DNA of 64,000 nt from Calliopum simillimum. Its lineage: Eukaryota > Arthropoda > Insecta > Diptera > Lauxaniidae. Position numbers and translations under genes: made by a program. Below, piece by piece: positions 1-11,143 of this stretch (position 1 is the first letter of the stretch; each line of letters opens with the position of its first letter). The stretch is from the NCBI GenBank assembly GCA_951812925.1, contig OX638372.1, positions 64,435,407 through 64,499,406 of the forward strand. Reading direction: 5' to 3'. The notes beneath the pieces were generated by a model. That model was not told the DNA's origin. It saw nothing but the letters and a program-made list of their open reading frames with translations, and made no database searches.

Positions 1-120
1 GAATGATTTTCAAGGGAAGTCTGACGAAAAAACAGTTTGAAGATACTCTTATAGGAAATTGAACGTTCTACATAATGAATGAACAATTTTTTTTTTTTCA
101 AAATGAATCGTTTTGGAAAT
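1..120. repeat. Fragment of a foldback repeat arm
   Basis: The first ~115 bases match, with substitutions, the right arm of the foldback at 7637-7870 (shared blocks around 'gaatgattttcaag', 'ctgacgaaaaaacag' and 'cttataggaaattgaac'). Only one arm is visible and it is cut by the window edge. No coding capacity. Confidence 0.7.
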
Positions 121-1404
121 GTATAGAAAAAACTTTTTTTCCAAATTTCAGGTTTGTTGCAAAAATATCTGTGGAAACCGCTTGTAACGAACCTTTCGAG
201 AGGGAGTGAGCCTCAGAGGCGCCCACAGGTTCTGCTACACAAAATTTATATTTGCCTGGACCTCGGCTGAACAAGTGATAAATGAAAACCCTACACTTAC
301 ATCCTGAGCTCAGAGAGCAAAAAAAATACACGCTGAACTTAATTCATTTTATATCGAGGTTTCCGACTTTTGTCGTCACACGATCTAGATCTAAAAATTT
401 TTGGAATGTATTTTGGTATGAGCGTGGCTTTGGAATGATTGTATGATACACATATTTCTGTAAAAACCATGTAAAAAGTTGAATATATGTACAAATACAT
501 ACAAGTGTAAATTAAAAGTTAATCTATTATTCGCTACTTTTCAAAATGTTTAAATCAAAATCGATATACTTCGAAAATGATTAAATAGGATATACATTCC
601 AGTATGTGGTTTACTAGGTTTTACAAATTGAACTTGAGTTACTTGGCATAAAAGTTAATTCATTTTCTTACACCCGCTACTCCGTACAGTAATTAAATCA
701 AAGCATTAATATAAAATGTAACAATTTGATAGTTTTAGTTTACTCAAGCCTAAAAATACATATTTACAAATTACAAACAACTACTTTCTGTCATCAAAAC
801 GCACACACCTGCCAACAAGCAGACTAGAAAACTCTTCCAAGGATAATTAAACAGTTGTTGAAAACTCGCAAACCAACAAAAAGTTGAATGAAGGATGATT
901 AGAAGCAGTGTTGCCAATGAAATTTTTCTTATGAATACTTAAAGTGTTTTCAGCTTAGTATTTAAAATTCAGATGCATAATTTATCTCTTACAATTCATA
1001 TCAATTAGGTTTTCCAAAATGTAACATTTCAATATATTCCAAGTTTGAGAATTTTAAACAAAACGGCAATAGTAATTTCAAAGACTGAATGGCTGGTAAC
1101 AAAGTAACACCACCACAATATAAGTTAAAACTATGCATTAAGTTGTTTATTGTATAAACAATAATGGCAACCACTACATGCATTTACTTATTTCTTAAAT
1201 GTTACGTGTAGTTGGCTTTTATTGGCATATGTCGTATGTATGTATATTGATGTGGTTTTTTGTTTGTCTCACATTTACTTTTAATAAAAAAGATCTAAAA
1301 GATAACGAACAGAAGAATATTTTAAGTACGGAACTAAGACATGGAATAGACTTAGAAAGGTAAAATCTCATCGAAATAAAATATTTTGAGGTGGAGCGAT
1401 TACA
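121..1404. other. AT-rich stretch without recognisable genes
   Basis: Short open frames only (up to 93 codons), low complexity and with no family signature I recognise. One minus-strand frame (98-331) reads through a less AT-rich patch near 190-300, but I cannot assign it. Confidence 0.5.
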
Positions 1405-1975
1405 CTGTTCGACACAACAAAAAACACATGAGAAAATCCAAAAAATTCTTAACGCAGACGTTAAAAAAAATATCCGTGTCTCGTGGTTTTTCTTCAGCAC
1501 GTCTTATTTTTTTTAATCGATTTTTGAAGTTTTTTTATCCACTGTACATGAAAAAAACATAAATACCTCATTCTTGTGTTAAATCGATGAATTTTACTAT
1601 ATGATCCTTACATCTGAGGTATATCATGTGTTGAGCAAACTTAAGCAGGATATTACGGGGAGTGTTTTTGTATAAAATTTTAACCCAGTACAACCCCCAC
1701 ATGAGGGTCATTTTTGCCCTTTTCTTAAAAAGGTACAAAAATGACACCTGAAATAAGGGGTATATTGAGTCAGTATGTACTACAGAAATATTTGCTATAC
1801 AATTTCACTACTAGTTGCTGAACACTAAATAAGCAAAATTTCATCCCGAAAGCAAAAAAATCGTTAAAATCAGTAAGCACCATCAATATTTTCCAAATTT
1901 CACCCTACTGTAAAACTCTAAAACTACATTTTGGACGAAACTAGTTCAAAGGGAGATCATAACGAAATAATATCT
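1405..1975. repeat. Single arm of the foldback family seen at 24.4-25.7 kb
   Basis: This stretch matches the left inner arm at 24430-24910 directly, and the right arm at 25140-25690 in reverse, including the 'cccccacatgagggtca' block and the run up to 'aactacattttgga'. No second arm is present nearby, so it is a solo arm or a truncated copy. Confidence 0.8.
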
Positions 1976-2345
1976 AAAATAAAAATATATCTGATATAAA
2001 TACTTAATTAAAGCCATCGAAATTTTGACATTATATGAGTATCAATTTGAAGGACTCTCAAATGTTTCATTTTTTTAATATCATTCCTATAGCTACCTCC
2101 TCACATAATCCTACAAATTAAATGCATTCCACAAATTACTAAGACTGTGGTAGTCGGAAATTCTAAGATTGATCAGACCCATGCAGTAAACATAATTCGG
2201 GCACGCTGATTTCAATAGTAACAGTCATTTTTATGGTTTGGCTCTTGTTTTCGAGAAATTCAAGTTTGAAAATTTGACTAAAAAAATACAAAAATTTATA
2301 AAAAACAGGTATTTTTTTCCATTTCAACCATTACCTATTAGGCGA

Positions 2346-3040
2346 GGAGCCGGCAATAATAAATGTGCCGTCATCGCGGATTCTGAAATTTTTAATGCAA
2401 AATGGTAGTTTACACTAAGACGAATAAGAAAAGCTTGGTCAGCATGGTCATAGCCTGGCAGAAATATTTTTAAATAATTTTTGAATTATTAAATTTTCGG
2501 AATGTTTTGCCATCATCGCGGATTTTGATCAATCTTAATATTAATCGATAATAAATTTCATAACCGTTCAGAAAAAATCTGGCCGACCAAATTTTTTTTG
2601 CCGAAAATGACAGGCTGACCTATTTTAATGGTGCGACAGTGGGTACTTCCGGCAGCCTCTAAGCTAGAATACCAAGATATTTTAAAATTTGACATTAAAA
2701 CACGTAAATTTAAAAAAAAAAAAAACAAATTTCCGTGATAACAGAGAAATTGTACCTACTGTAGCACCATTAAAATAGGTAATTTTCGGTAAAAAAAAGG
2801 TCGGCCGGATTTTTTTGAATGGTTATGAAATTTATCATCGATTAACATTAAGATTGATCAAAATCCGCGATGACGGCAAAACATTCCGAAAATTTAATAA
2901 TTCAAAAATCATTTAAAAATATTTCAGCCAGGCTATGACCATGCTGACCAAGCTTTTCTTATTCGTCTTAGTGTAAGTTACCATTTTGCATTAAAAATTT
3001 CAGAATCCGCGATGAAGGCACTTTTAGTATTGCCGGCTCC
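2346..3040. repeat. Inner foldback element, ends GGAGCCGGCAATA
   Basis: Left arm about 2346-2655, right arm about 2755-3040, loop rich in A. The ends GGAGCCGGCAATA and TATTGCCGGCTCC are exact mirror images. The arms share long blocks such as 'gcttttcttattcgtctta' with few changes. No ORF. It sits inside the composite element at 2168-4258. Confidence 0.85.
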
Positions 3041-3379
3041 CGGACTATACCAAAGATACCTATTCAGTTTGATCAAATTTTTCACTTTTGTAACCAAATG
3101 TGCAAAATGCTAAAAAAAAACTTTTTTTTTTTGTATGTTTTACATGGAAGTATTTGTTTTATCAAATTTATTCTACTTCTGATGCTTCTTCTTCACTTGC
3201 AATCGACTGTCGTTGCGAAAACTTGAGACGTCGTACAATCATATCATATGCATTGTGGAGTCACATTTGATAGTTGAAACAATTCTCCAGATGGTTTTTC
3301 AATGCTCTCCAATGATGGTTGCAAATATTCACTCATTGAAATTGGAATGGGAATATTTCCTGAATGCGGCAACTACAAC

Positions 3380-3690
3380 TAAAAAGACACAAAAGTGCAA
3401 AAAACCCGTTTTGACAATATTTCGGTCTACGATATCTCTTAGAAGCATGAAGATATAAATATAGTTTAAATTAGGTTTTAAAGGAAAAGATTAGGACTTT
3501 CAAGTAAATATTTAAGCCACATTTGACGAATAAATGATATGTTACATAACTATACACGATAAGGCAATTCTGAGGTTGGATTCGCGTTAAGCGTCGCAAC
3601 ACACATCGATTGTGATTATTTTAATTTTTGTTTAATGCAGTTAAAAAATTTTTTTTTTCTTTTTGTATGGGAAAATGCCCCAATTGGAAA
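3380..3690. repeat. Partial copy of the 54.6-56.0 kb foldback family
   Basis: Matches 55460-55830 in the same direction, including 'gacacaaaagtgcaaaaaac', 'atctcttagaagcatgaag' and 'atgggaaaatgccccaattg'. A stretch near 3580 is missing relative to that copy. Only the outer part of one arm is present, so it cannot fold by itself. Confidence 0.8.
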
Positions 3691-4266
3691 AGCTATTATC
3701 TCAAAATTTAGTCGAGGAGCCACGAGCGAAAATTTTTTATACATCATTTGAACGATAAGTAAGCAGAATCTGGAAAAAAATTTGATGTGCTACGACGTCC
3801 GATTTAGAACGGGATAAGGCACACCGTGTTTAATATGACCAACCGATAAAATTATTCACTGTCATACGAATAAATGATTGCTTTTTGTCGTTGAATGAGA
3901 GAATTTCCTTAAAAAATCAAGAAAGAGTATCAAAAATAGAATAAATTCGTAAAAAACTGTTTTTTGCGTGTAAAAAACTTAAAATTTTGACAATAAATAC
4001 GATTTTTTAAAAATGTTGCTGTGCTTTGGTGGTCGTGAACACTCAATAAGTAAAAAAAGAAATAAATTCAACCAAACTGAACTGTCGAAAAAATTATTGA
4101 AATGGAAAAAAAAAATACCTGTTTTTTATTAAAATTTTAATTTTTTAGTCAAATTTTCAAACTTGAATTTCTCAAAAACAAGAGCCAAGCCATAAAAATG
4201 ACTATGACCATTGAAATCAGCATACCCAAATTATGTTTACTACATGTGTCCGATCAATGTTACTTA

Positions 4267-5575
4267 ATGTACAACTTAAAAACCGGAATTTGACGGTGGA
4301 TGTCCGTACTAACAAATATCGTGAAAGCTCGAACTTTATATATACTTATGTCATTTTGAAGGTACATTTGACAGCTGTCAAAATCAGTCAATTTTATCTT
4401 GAGTGCATCATTATTATTTTTCACGATGAATAACTTCGAAAATTCGAGAAAAAGACAGCATTTGCGGGAGGTTCTGTTGGGTCATTTTTTTGCAAAGAAA
4501 ACTGCTGTTGGGTCATTTTTTTGCAAAGAAAACTGCTGCGGAAAGTCATAGTTTGCTTGTAGAAGTTTATGGCGACGATGCTTTAGGAAAAACACAGTGT
4601 TTTGAATGGTTTAAACGCTTCAAAAGTGCCGATTTTAACATCAAAGGACAAAGAACGCCCAGGACAGCCAAAAAAGTATGAAGACGAAGAATTAGAGAAG
4701 CAACTGATGAGGATTCGTGTCAAACACAAGACGAGCTTGCCAAATCGTTGGGAGTGACTCAGCAAGCCATTTCGAAACGTTTGAAAGCCGCCGGATACAT
4801 TCAGAAGCAAGGTAATTGGGTCCCCTATGAGTTGAAGCCGAGAGACGTTGAACGGCGTTCTGTATGTCTGAAATGCTGCTTGAGCGCCATAAAACCAAAT
4901 CATTTTTGCATCGGATTGTGACTGGGGATGAAAAATGGATCCATTATGACAATCCCAAGCGCAAAAAGTCATATGTGAAACCCGGCCAACCAGCCAAATC
5001 TACCTCGAAGCCAAATATCCATGGCGCCAAGGTTATGCTGTGTATTTGGTGGGATCAGAAGGGGCCGTTATATTATGAGTTGTTGAAATCGGGCCAGACA
5101 ATCACAGGTGACCTGTATTGAACACAATTAATACGTTTGAAGCGTGCCATCATCGAAAAACGCCCGGAAAATGCGACCAGACACGAAGCAATAATTTTTC
5201 ATCATGACAACGCTCGGCCGCATGTTGCAAGACCCGTGAAAAACTATTTGGAAAATAGTGGATGGGAAGTTTTGGCTCACCCGCCTTATAGTCCGGACCT
5301 TGCTCCGTCTGACTTTCATTTATTTCGCTCGATGCAAAACGCCCTCACCGGAATACGCTTCACATCAGAGCAAGGCATCCGAAATTGGATAGATTCATTT
5401 TTGGCCGCCAAGCCGGCGCAATTTTTTTGGGATGGAATTCATAAACTGCCTGAAAGATGGGGAAATGTTGTAGCTTCCAATGGACAATACTTTGAATAAA
5501 ATATATTGTAACATTTTTCCACAATAAAGCATCAAATTTCGCTAAAAAATTCCGGTTTTTAAGTTGTACACCCAA
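4267..5575 (+). mobile_element. mariner element (Mos1-like subgroup), degenerate but near full length
   Basis: The inverted ends match: TGTACAACTTAAAAACCGGA at 4268 and its reverse complement ending at about 5575. A TA follows at 5576-5577; the left tip is eroded by about four bases relative to the copy at 58979. The 1.3 kb length is normal for mariner. It carries a transposase pseudogene on the plus strand, and a second internally deleted copy lies at 58979-59869 in the same orientation. Confidence 0.92.
4426..5499 (+). pseudogene. mariner transposase pseudogene (DD34D type)
   Basis: Read across frames it encodes a mariner transposase: an N-terminal helix-turn-helix part, then VTGDEKW (first catalytic Asp) near 4920, HHDNARPH near 5200 (second Asp) and [13 protein letters not shown] near 5290 (third Asp), ending KLPERW...QYFE. 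The family cuts and pastes DNA at TA sites. Lesions seen: a 31-bp tandem duplication (4476-4506 repeated at 4507-4537) that breaks the frame; an extra A near 4650; further single-base shifts near 4696 and 4860; and a TGA at about 5119 where the other copy has CGA (Arg). No functional protein can be made. All three catalytic positions survive in the decayed sequence. Confidence 0.93.
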
Positions 5576-5989
5576 TAGAAAAAAATTGCTCCGATACGAG
5601 CACAGTGTAATTAAAAAGCCATCAATATTTATTCATTAAATTAAGTGATACTTACGTATCACGTATGCATTGCCAAAGTAATTACATACTTATATGTAAT
5701 TCAAAAACCAAAGTAATTAGCTTTGATAAATTTATGTTGAACTTATCAAACAGTCAGACGCAAATAAGTGTTAACATGGAAGCTGATTATACATATATGT
5801 TCCGTTTATTTCCACATACATATTTATAAATTTACATATAATTTTAAGGCTTGCACACGATGAAACTAGTGCACTCATTATTACTTTTTAATTGTTCAAA
5901 TTCAAAAAATTTTAATTAAGTCGACTTTGGTAAATATGAAAAAATCTTCATGCTACTTTTTTTACTCATTTGTTACTTTATGGCTTCAC

Positions 5990-6330
5990 CATGAGCTGCG
6001 AAACAGAAGTGCGTGAAAAAAAATGTAAAGATATTTAACGAAAATCCAAATTGGACTTTCAAAGCAATTGATGGAAAATCAAAGCTTTCGCAGAATACCA
6101 TTTCGCGTGTTATTACAACCGAACGTCTGACCGTTAGCAGGTGGAAAAAAGAAAGGTTTTGTTAGTCCTAATGCTGCCAAGAAGGTGTTAGCTCTTCTTA
6201 AGAAAAATCCCAATATATCAGGAAGAAAAGTAGCTGAGAAAGTCCAATGTGTAGCATATCGCCTTTTTGGAAAGCCGCTTAAGTCAAGGGTACAAGCACG
6301 CGTTAGGTTCCAGCACAGACAAATTAAATA
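5990..6330 (+). pseudogene. N-terminal part of DD37E transposase (DNA-binding region), broken
   Basis: Reading across frames gives a start at 'atgagctgcgaaac', then NENPNWTFKAIDGKSKLSQN, TISRVI, and later NPNISGRKVAEKVQC, a helix-turn-helix type arrangement as in Tc1/mariner N-termini. At least two frameshifts and in-frame stops are present. It precedes the C-terminal part at 8130 with about 1.8 kb of foreign sequence between. The helix-turn-helix role is inferred from family architecture. Confidence 0.6.
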
Positions 6331-7369
6331 AAAATTTTGCGTGCTAACACAAATTAAAACCAAAACAAGATCAAATTAAGGGCAATGTAAAGAAAGATAC
6401 TTGAAAATTAGGAAAATCGAACTTATTCATGATTGCCCACAGATTTTATGTGGCAATAACTGGCCCACACTTCCATGGATTAATAGTTTAAGCCGATTTA
6501 TATTTTACGATTGATCCCCTTATAAAAAAATGCCTACATTTCCCTTCTGCTAGGTTTGCCTAAGTCAAAACAATCGAAAATTTAGCAGTTCATAATCTTA
6601 ACAATGTTTATTAACAAAAAAAAATTCATTCAAAAAGAACTTAATTTTAAAGAACAATATAGGCCCAAATCTAATTTTATATCAATTATGAAATTAATGG
6701 TTAAAAGAAAGTGAAATGGCAAAATCTTACTATACTGGTATCAAGAAAAAAAAAATGCCCAAAAAAATTATTCTATGATTACTTTGCGTTTTTATCATGA
6801 AAAAAGTAAAATTTTGGAATCACTTACATACTCGTACATATGTTATGTTTTTACCAGCGAAATCCATCGATGAAAGATCTTTCAACGGTGCGAAATAATG
6901 CTGTAAAAGAATTACCCAAAACTTTCAATTTGTTTTCTAAATAATAAAATTTTAGTTAATCATTTGCCACTTTAACAAAATAAAAATTAATAAATTTCAA
7001 ATCAAAATTATAGTACAGTCATTTGGTAGCTTTACCTGGAAAGTTTTGCGGGATTTTTGCAAATGAGTTATTTTATAGATTTCGATGTACTCTTTCAGAA
7101 TTTCAACTTTGCTACCTCGAATCGTGTTCGCTCGCGCCCCCATATTGGAAAAATCAGTTTTTTACAAATATCCCTTTAACGAATACATTTAGAGAAAAGT
7201 ATTGTGGCGCAATATTGTAGATTATAAAATTTTCTATAAAAATTGCCTTTCAATTGTTTTCGTACGACTTATAACTCAGGAGATATCCTAATTCAAAATT
7301 GGAAAAAAAATTAGTAAATTGTGCATGCCGCTTATGAGTAGGCACAGTGATGTGTTAAGCTTAAAATTA

Positions 7370-7870
7370 CAAAATATCTGTTTCTAGGAAATTACTTGTA
7401 CTACAAGATACATATTATATAGTTTAGGAGATATTTTTTCAACAAACCAAAAATTTAGAAAAAAAAAATTTTTTCAAAATAGCTCCAAAACTGTTCGACC
7501 TAGAAAAAAAATTTTTCATGCATTTTGTAGAACGTTCAATTCCCTATAAGGGTCTCTTCGAACTGTTTTTTTGTCAGAGATATCTCGACTTGAAAATCAT
7601 TTAAAATTGATTATTGTACTATGCGCCCTATTTTGAATGATTTTCAAGACGCGATATCTCATGAACGATAAGTCTGACGAAAAAACAGTTCGGAGAGACC
7701 CTTATAGGAAATTGAACCTTCTACAAAATACATGAACAATTTTTTTCTAGGTCAAACAGTTTTGGAGCTATTTTGAATATCTCCTAAGCTATAGGTCATA
7801 TGAAAAAAAAAGTACTATGTATCTCGTAGTACGAATAATTTCCTACAAATAAATATTTTTACTTTGAACG
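7370..7870. repeat. Foldback repeat inside the DD37E element
   Basis: Left arm about 7370-7612 and right arm about 7637-7870 are mirror images ('tatctgtttctaggaaatt' against 'aatttcctacaaataaatat'; 'ggtctcttcgaactg' against 'cagttcggagagacc'). The short loop holds 'actatgcgccctattt'. No ORF. It shares arm sequence with bases 1-115. Upstream, 7180-7300 resembles part of the 57.9 kb repeat ('ggcgcaatattgtag', 'cgtacgacttataact'). Confidence 0.85.
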
Positions 7871-8129
7871 TGTGACAAATACAATCATTTTACTCGAAGG
7901 CAAATATTAAAGCGAAAATTTTAAACAAATTCAATAACTGCAACTAACTTTCTATAGCAGCTTAAGAGCAACTGATTTTTTTCTTAGTATACGTAAGAAA
8001 TTTATGTTTTAAATTGCGCAATGTTATTAAAAAAACGTAAAATTTATGAAATTAATTTTATGATAGCGAAAAAAAAATGAAAAGATTATTTTTTTACAAA
8101 GTTTATTGCAACCTATACAGTATTCAGAA

Positions 8130-8830
8130 AAGTTAAAATGGAGGAAAGGCTTAAGTTATTTAAAGTCCAGAAAGTTCCGGACAGAAATTCCAAAAAGAAC
8201 GTTGAGGCAAAAAAGCGTGCCAAATTACTTTACCGAGAATTCATTAAAAAATTTGACTGTTGCATTATGGACTATGAGACGTACTTGGTGACCTTTCGCA
8301 GCTTCCAGGTGTCGACTGTATGTTGCAAATGACGAAGGAAATGTTCAAAAAGAGTTTAAGACTCAAAAAGTTTCCAAAGAAGTTTTTGCTATGGCAGGCA
8401 ATCTGCAGCTGTGGTAGGCGTAGCAGTTCATTTGTTTCAATTGGGACGATTAACACCGAAATGTACATCCAAGAGTGCTTGCAAAAACTTCTTTTACCAT
8501 GTATTAGACAGCATGAGGTCTCAACTTTTTTTTTGCCAGATTTGGCTTCATGCGATTACAGTAAATCTGCAGTTGAATAGAAAGAACAATGTAGAATTTG
8601 TACCAAGATATGCAAATCCTCCTAACTGCCCGGAGCTCAGACCCATCGAAAGATATTGGGCTCTGGTAAAAAGGATTATAAAAAACACAAAACACGTTGC
8701 TGAAAATACCAAACATTTTTCAAGAAAATGATTATTGTCAAGTAAACAAATCTCTGAAGATACGATTAAAAGTTTAATAGGAGGTGTTTCAGAAAAAATC
8801 AATTTATTCATAAAAAACCAATAATGTTTA
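8130..8830 (+). pseudogene. C-terminal catalytic part of DD37E transposase, broken
   Basis: Frames combined read KVQKVPDRNSKKNVEAKKRA, CIMDYETY (first Asp region), a frameshifted QLPG segment, KKFLLWQAICSCG, LPDLASCDYSKSAVE (second Asp, 'DLAS') and NCPELRPIERYWALVK (Glu in RPIE), ending near 8820. The paralogous fragment at 29320-29706 keeps the frame between Asp and the third catalytic position: 37 codons lie between them, which fits the DD37E class known from mosquitoes. This copy has a TAG after SAVE near 8578 plus several frameshifts, so it is dead. Confidence 0.8.
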
Positions 8831-9444
8831 ATATATTTGTAATAGAAGTAAACATAAATAAGATTTCTGAGATAAAATAACGTATATTTCTTGTTTTACT
8901 ATCAACTAGTTTAAAAGTTATTTGAGTTAATTCGTGCACCAATTTAATCGTGCGCAAGCCCTACGTTGTTTGAGTAAAGACGAAATTTTTCATTGTAGCA
9001 ACCGAGCTTGCTTCCGCCATCTTCGAGTAAATACAAGCAGCTGAGCTTTGGCTACTTTCTTTTGAGTACTTTTCTTTTGCATAGCAGCCTAACAAGCTAA
9101 TATTTTGCAAAACAAAATTGGAGAGCTGAAACTTGTTGAAAACCTTAACTTTTCCCAAATGTCGTTTTTATAGAGCAGTTAACAGCTTTTGTGTTATTTC
9201 CCATCAAGAGTAATATCTATACAGAGAAAAAAATAGCACCTGCTTCTTTGTTTCTAATAAATTTAACCAGAATTTCCAGTCAAAATAGTAACAACTACTT
9301 TTGTTTACCTTATTGTTTTAGTCAATTTGAAATTTTTTTCGAATGCCCTTACATTATTTTTTTTTTGAAAAAATTTAAGTGATATTTAAAGGTCAAAAAA
9401 TTTAAATGATATTTATAGGTCAAGAGGTAAAGGTAAAAATAACA

Positions 9445-9515
9445 AACTGCTAGGATTCGAACCGCGGTACGTCCGTGTGACATATCTTCATTACTACTGG
9501 TCCATATGATGTAGA
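9445..9515 (-). repeat. tRNA-like sequence (SINE-type Pol III core)
   Basis: On the minus strand the order is 'ggaccagtagtaatga' (A-box-like), 'gtcacacggac' (an anticodon-arm-like stem) and GGTTCGAATCC (a perfect B box), giving tRNA-like spacing. The acceptor stem does not pair convincingly, so it is not called a tRNA gene. The second copy of the host element has a comparable sequence at 41825-41895. Confidence 0.6.
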
Positions 9516-9710
9516 GGTATAAAATTTATATATTAACCAAGTGTCTGTCCAAATATAAATATACTAGAATTCTAAAGTCAAAATGTCTATATATTTCTAC
9601 AGGGTGGGCCATTTAAAGTGGAAGCATTTGTTTCTGAAAAAAATATATGAAAAAAACATTTTTATTTATTTTCATTTCGATTTTAATTATTTTGGTTCAA
9701 GGAGATATGT

Positions 9711-10429
9711 TACACAGAAAAAAAAAACTGACGGTAAAATTAACTATAAATTTTGTATTCTATAGTTTTTCAAATTTTCTATAGGAAACAAAAACAAAAA
9801 TTCAAAATTTCAGAATCAGCTTTACTTTTCTACAGTTGAATTCAACTGTACATTTTGTATTCCATAATTTTTTTTTTTTCATATGAATAACATTTTGAAT
9901 TGAGTTTTTAACAGGTTCATAAAATTCTCACATTGTTTAAGAATAAATCAACATAAGTTTGCTAGAGTTGTACTGATATTTTGCCATTTGAAATGGTGTC
10001 GCCGTAGAAGATGTTTGCTACAATTTCTACGAGTTTTTGGAAACGGCTAGTTACAGCCCTTCTGGGGTGCTAACTATTAAACGGTTCCAAAACAGTTTTG
10101 ACTGTTTGGAACAGTTTATATTGTTAGCTGACCTTTTAAGAAGGTTATTTTTACTGTAACTGCGGTTGATAGTTTCTAAACCGAGTAAACTGCAAATTTA
10201 CAGAGTTCTACGGTCAAAATACAAAAACTCCAGGTTGGTGCAATTTCTATCGAAAATCTAGGTTAAATTAGCTGTTTTCACAGTACCTAAACATTTTAAC
10301 AGCAACTGTACAGTACTATTTTTACAGTAATTTTACTGGACTGCACAGTCAATTTAACCTTTACTGCGGGCTGGTGCAATTTCTATCGTTGAAATCGGTT
10401 GGATTGACCGATATTTTTTTTTTTGTGTA
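9711..10429. mobile_element. MITE-like insertion with TACACAGAAAA ends
   Basis: The left tip TACACAGAAAAAAAAAA mirrors the right tip TTTTTTTTTTTGTGTA. It interrupts the DD41D mariner between 'ggagatatgt' and 'cagctatttttt'. Inside, 'ggtgcaatttctatcg' occurs twice (near 10236 and 10373). No ORF. The tips resemble those of the outer element at 9220, so the two may be related families. Confidence 0.65.
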
Positions 10430-10432
10430 CAG

Positions 10433-11143
10433 CTATTTTTTGAAAATGATATCGCGTAAATGGCCACCTTTGGGCTTGAGTACAAAATGTGCCCTTTTTT
10501 CGGCGTTTTCCATCGTTTTGGCCAATGTATCGGTCAATATGGCGGCGATTTCACGTCGTATGTTGTCTTTGAGTTGAGCTATGGTCCTTGGTTTATCAGC
10601 GTATACCTTGGATTTCAAATAGCCGCACAAAAAAAAGTCTGGTGGTGTCAAATCGGGTGATCTCGGGGGCCAGTCAAAATCACCGTTTTTCGATATGACT
10701 CGTCCGGAGAACAATGGTCGTAACAAATCGATTGTTAGTCGAGCTGTATGGCATGTTGCACCGTCCTGTTGAAACCAGAAGCCATTCAAACCATTTTCAT
10801 GAACAATGGGCATAACAAAATCATTTATCATGGCTCGATAACGATCGCCATTAACAGTTTTCGTTGCTCCATCATCGTCTTCGAAAAAATAGTTACCAAT
10901 GACCATATCCGCACAAACACCACACCAAACTGTAACTTTTTGGTCATATAGAGGCTGTTCCTCAATTAATTGAGGGTTTTCAGTGGCATAGAACCTACAA
11001 TTTCGCTTATTTAACGTGAAATGTGCCTCGTATGACATGATGATTTTTCGCCAAAAGTTTTGAATGTAAAGCTGAACGATTTCAGCGCGTTCTTTTGGTG
11101 TGTACTGTTCCATGGTAAAATTGTCTTGGAATGACGCTTCCAA
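10433..11143 (-). pseudogene. DD41D transposase, internally deleted and catalytically dead
   Basis: A 236-codon open frame. Residues 11-29 read EQYTPKERAEIVQLYIQN, the start of the helix-turn-helix region. It then jumps directly to FWRKIIMSYEAHF, so most of the DNA-binding domain is missing. Catalytic positions: the family's first Asp (SDEAHF) is Tyr here (TAC); FQQDGATCHTAR holds the second Asp and SPDLTPPDFFLCGYLKSKVY the third, with 41 residues between them. The C-terminus is intact (KAHFVLKP-like end, GGHLRDIIF). The frame stays open despite loss of function, which suggests recent decay or mobilisation by another copy. Confidence 0.92.

Larger units (their letters stand above)
2168..4258. 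repeat. Composite foldback element with ~170-bp outer inverted repeats
   Basis: Bases 2168-2335 reappear reverse-complemented at about 4088-4258 (outer tips ATTGATC / GATCAAT; the shared block includes 'cttgttttcgagaaattcaa'). Between them lie a complete smaller foldback (2346-3040), a unique stretch, and a fragment of the 54.6 kb foldback family (3380-3690). The right tip ends about 8 bases before a mariner. No clear target duplication was seen. A minus-strand open stretch around 3180-3380 is less AT-rich but not assignable. Confidence 0.75.
5847..8961 (+). mobile_element. DD37E-type Tc1/mariner-superfamily element, interrupted
   Basis: The ends are inverted: 5847 AGGCTTGCACACGATGAAA and, reading in from 8961, GGGCTTGCGCACGATTAAA. 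TA flanks both sides (5845-5846 and 8962-8963), the expected target duplication. N-terminal transposase remnants lie at about 5990-6320 and C-terminal ones at 8130-8830. About 1.8 kb between them is not transposase and contains the foldback at 7370-7870. The N- and C-parts overlap slightly around a shared 'gcttaagt' motif, so the break may have involved a small duplication rather than a clean insertion. Confidence 0.8.

Noticed and set aside
9445..9515. A functional tRNA gene
   Set aside because: The B box is perfect but the acceptor stem does not pair, and the sequence lies inside a mobile element; the same applies at 41825-41895 and 49277-49352.
10374..10951. Plus-strand ORFs of 66-67 codons
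   Set aside because: Antisense shadows of the DD41D transposase on the minus strand.
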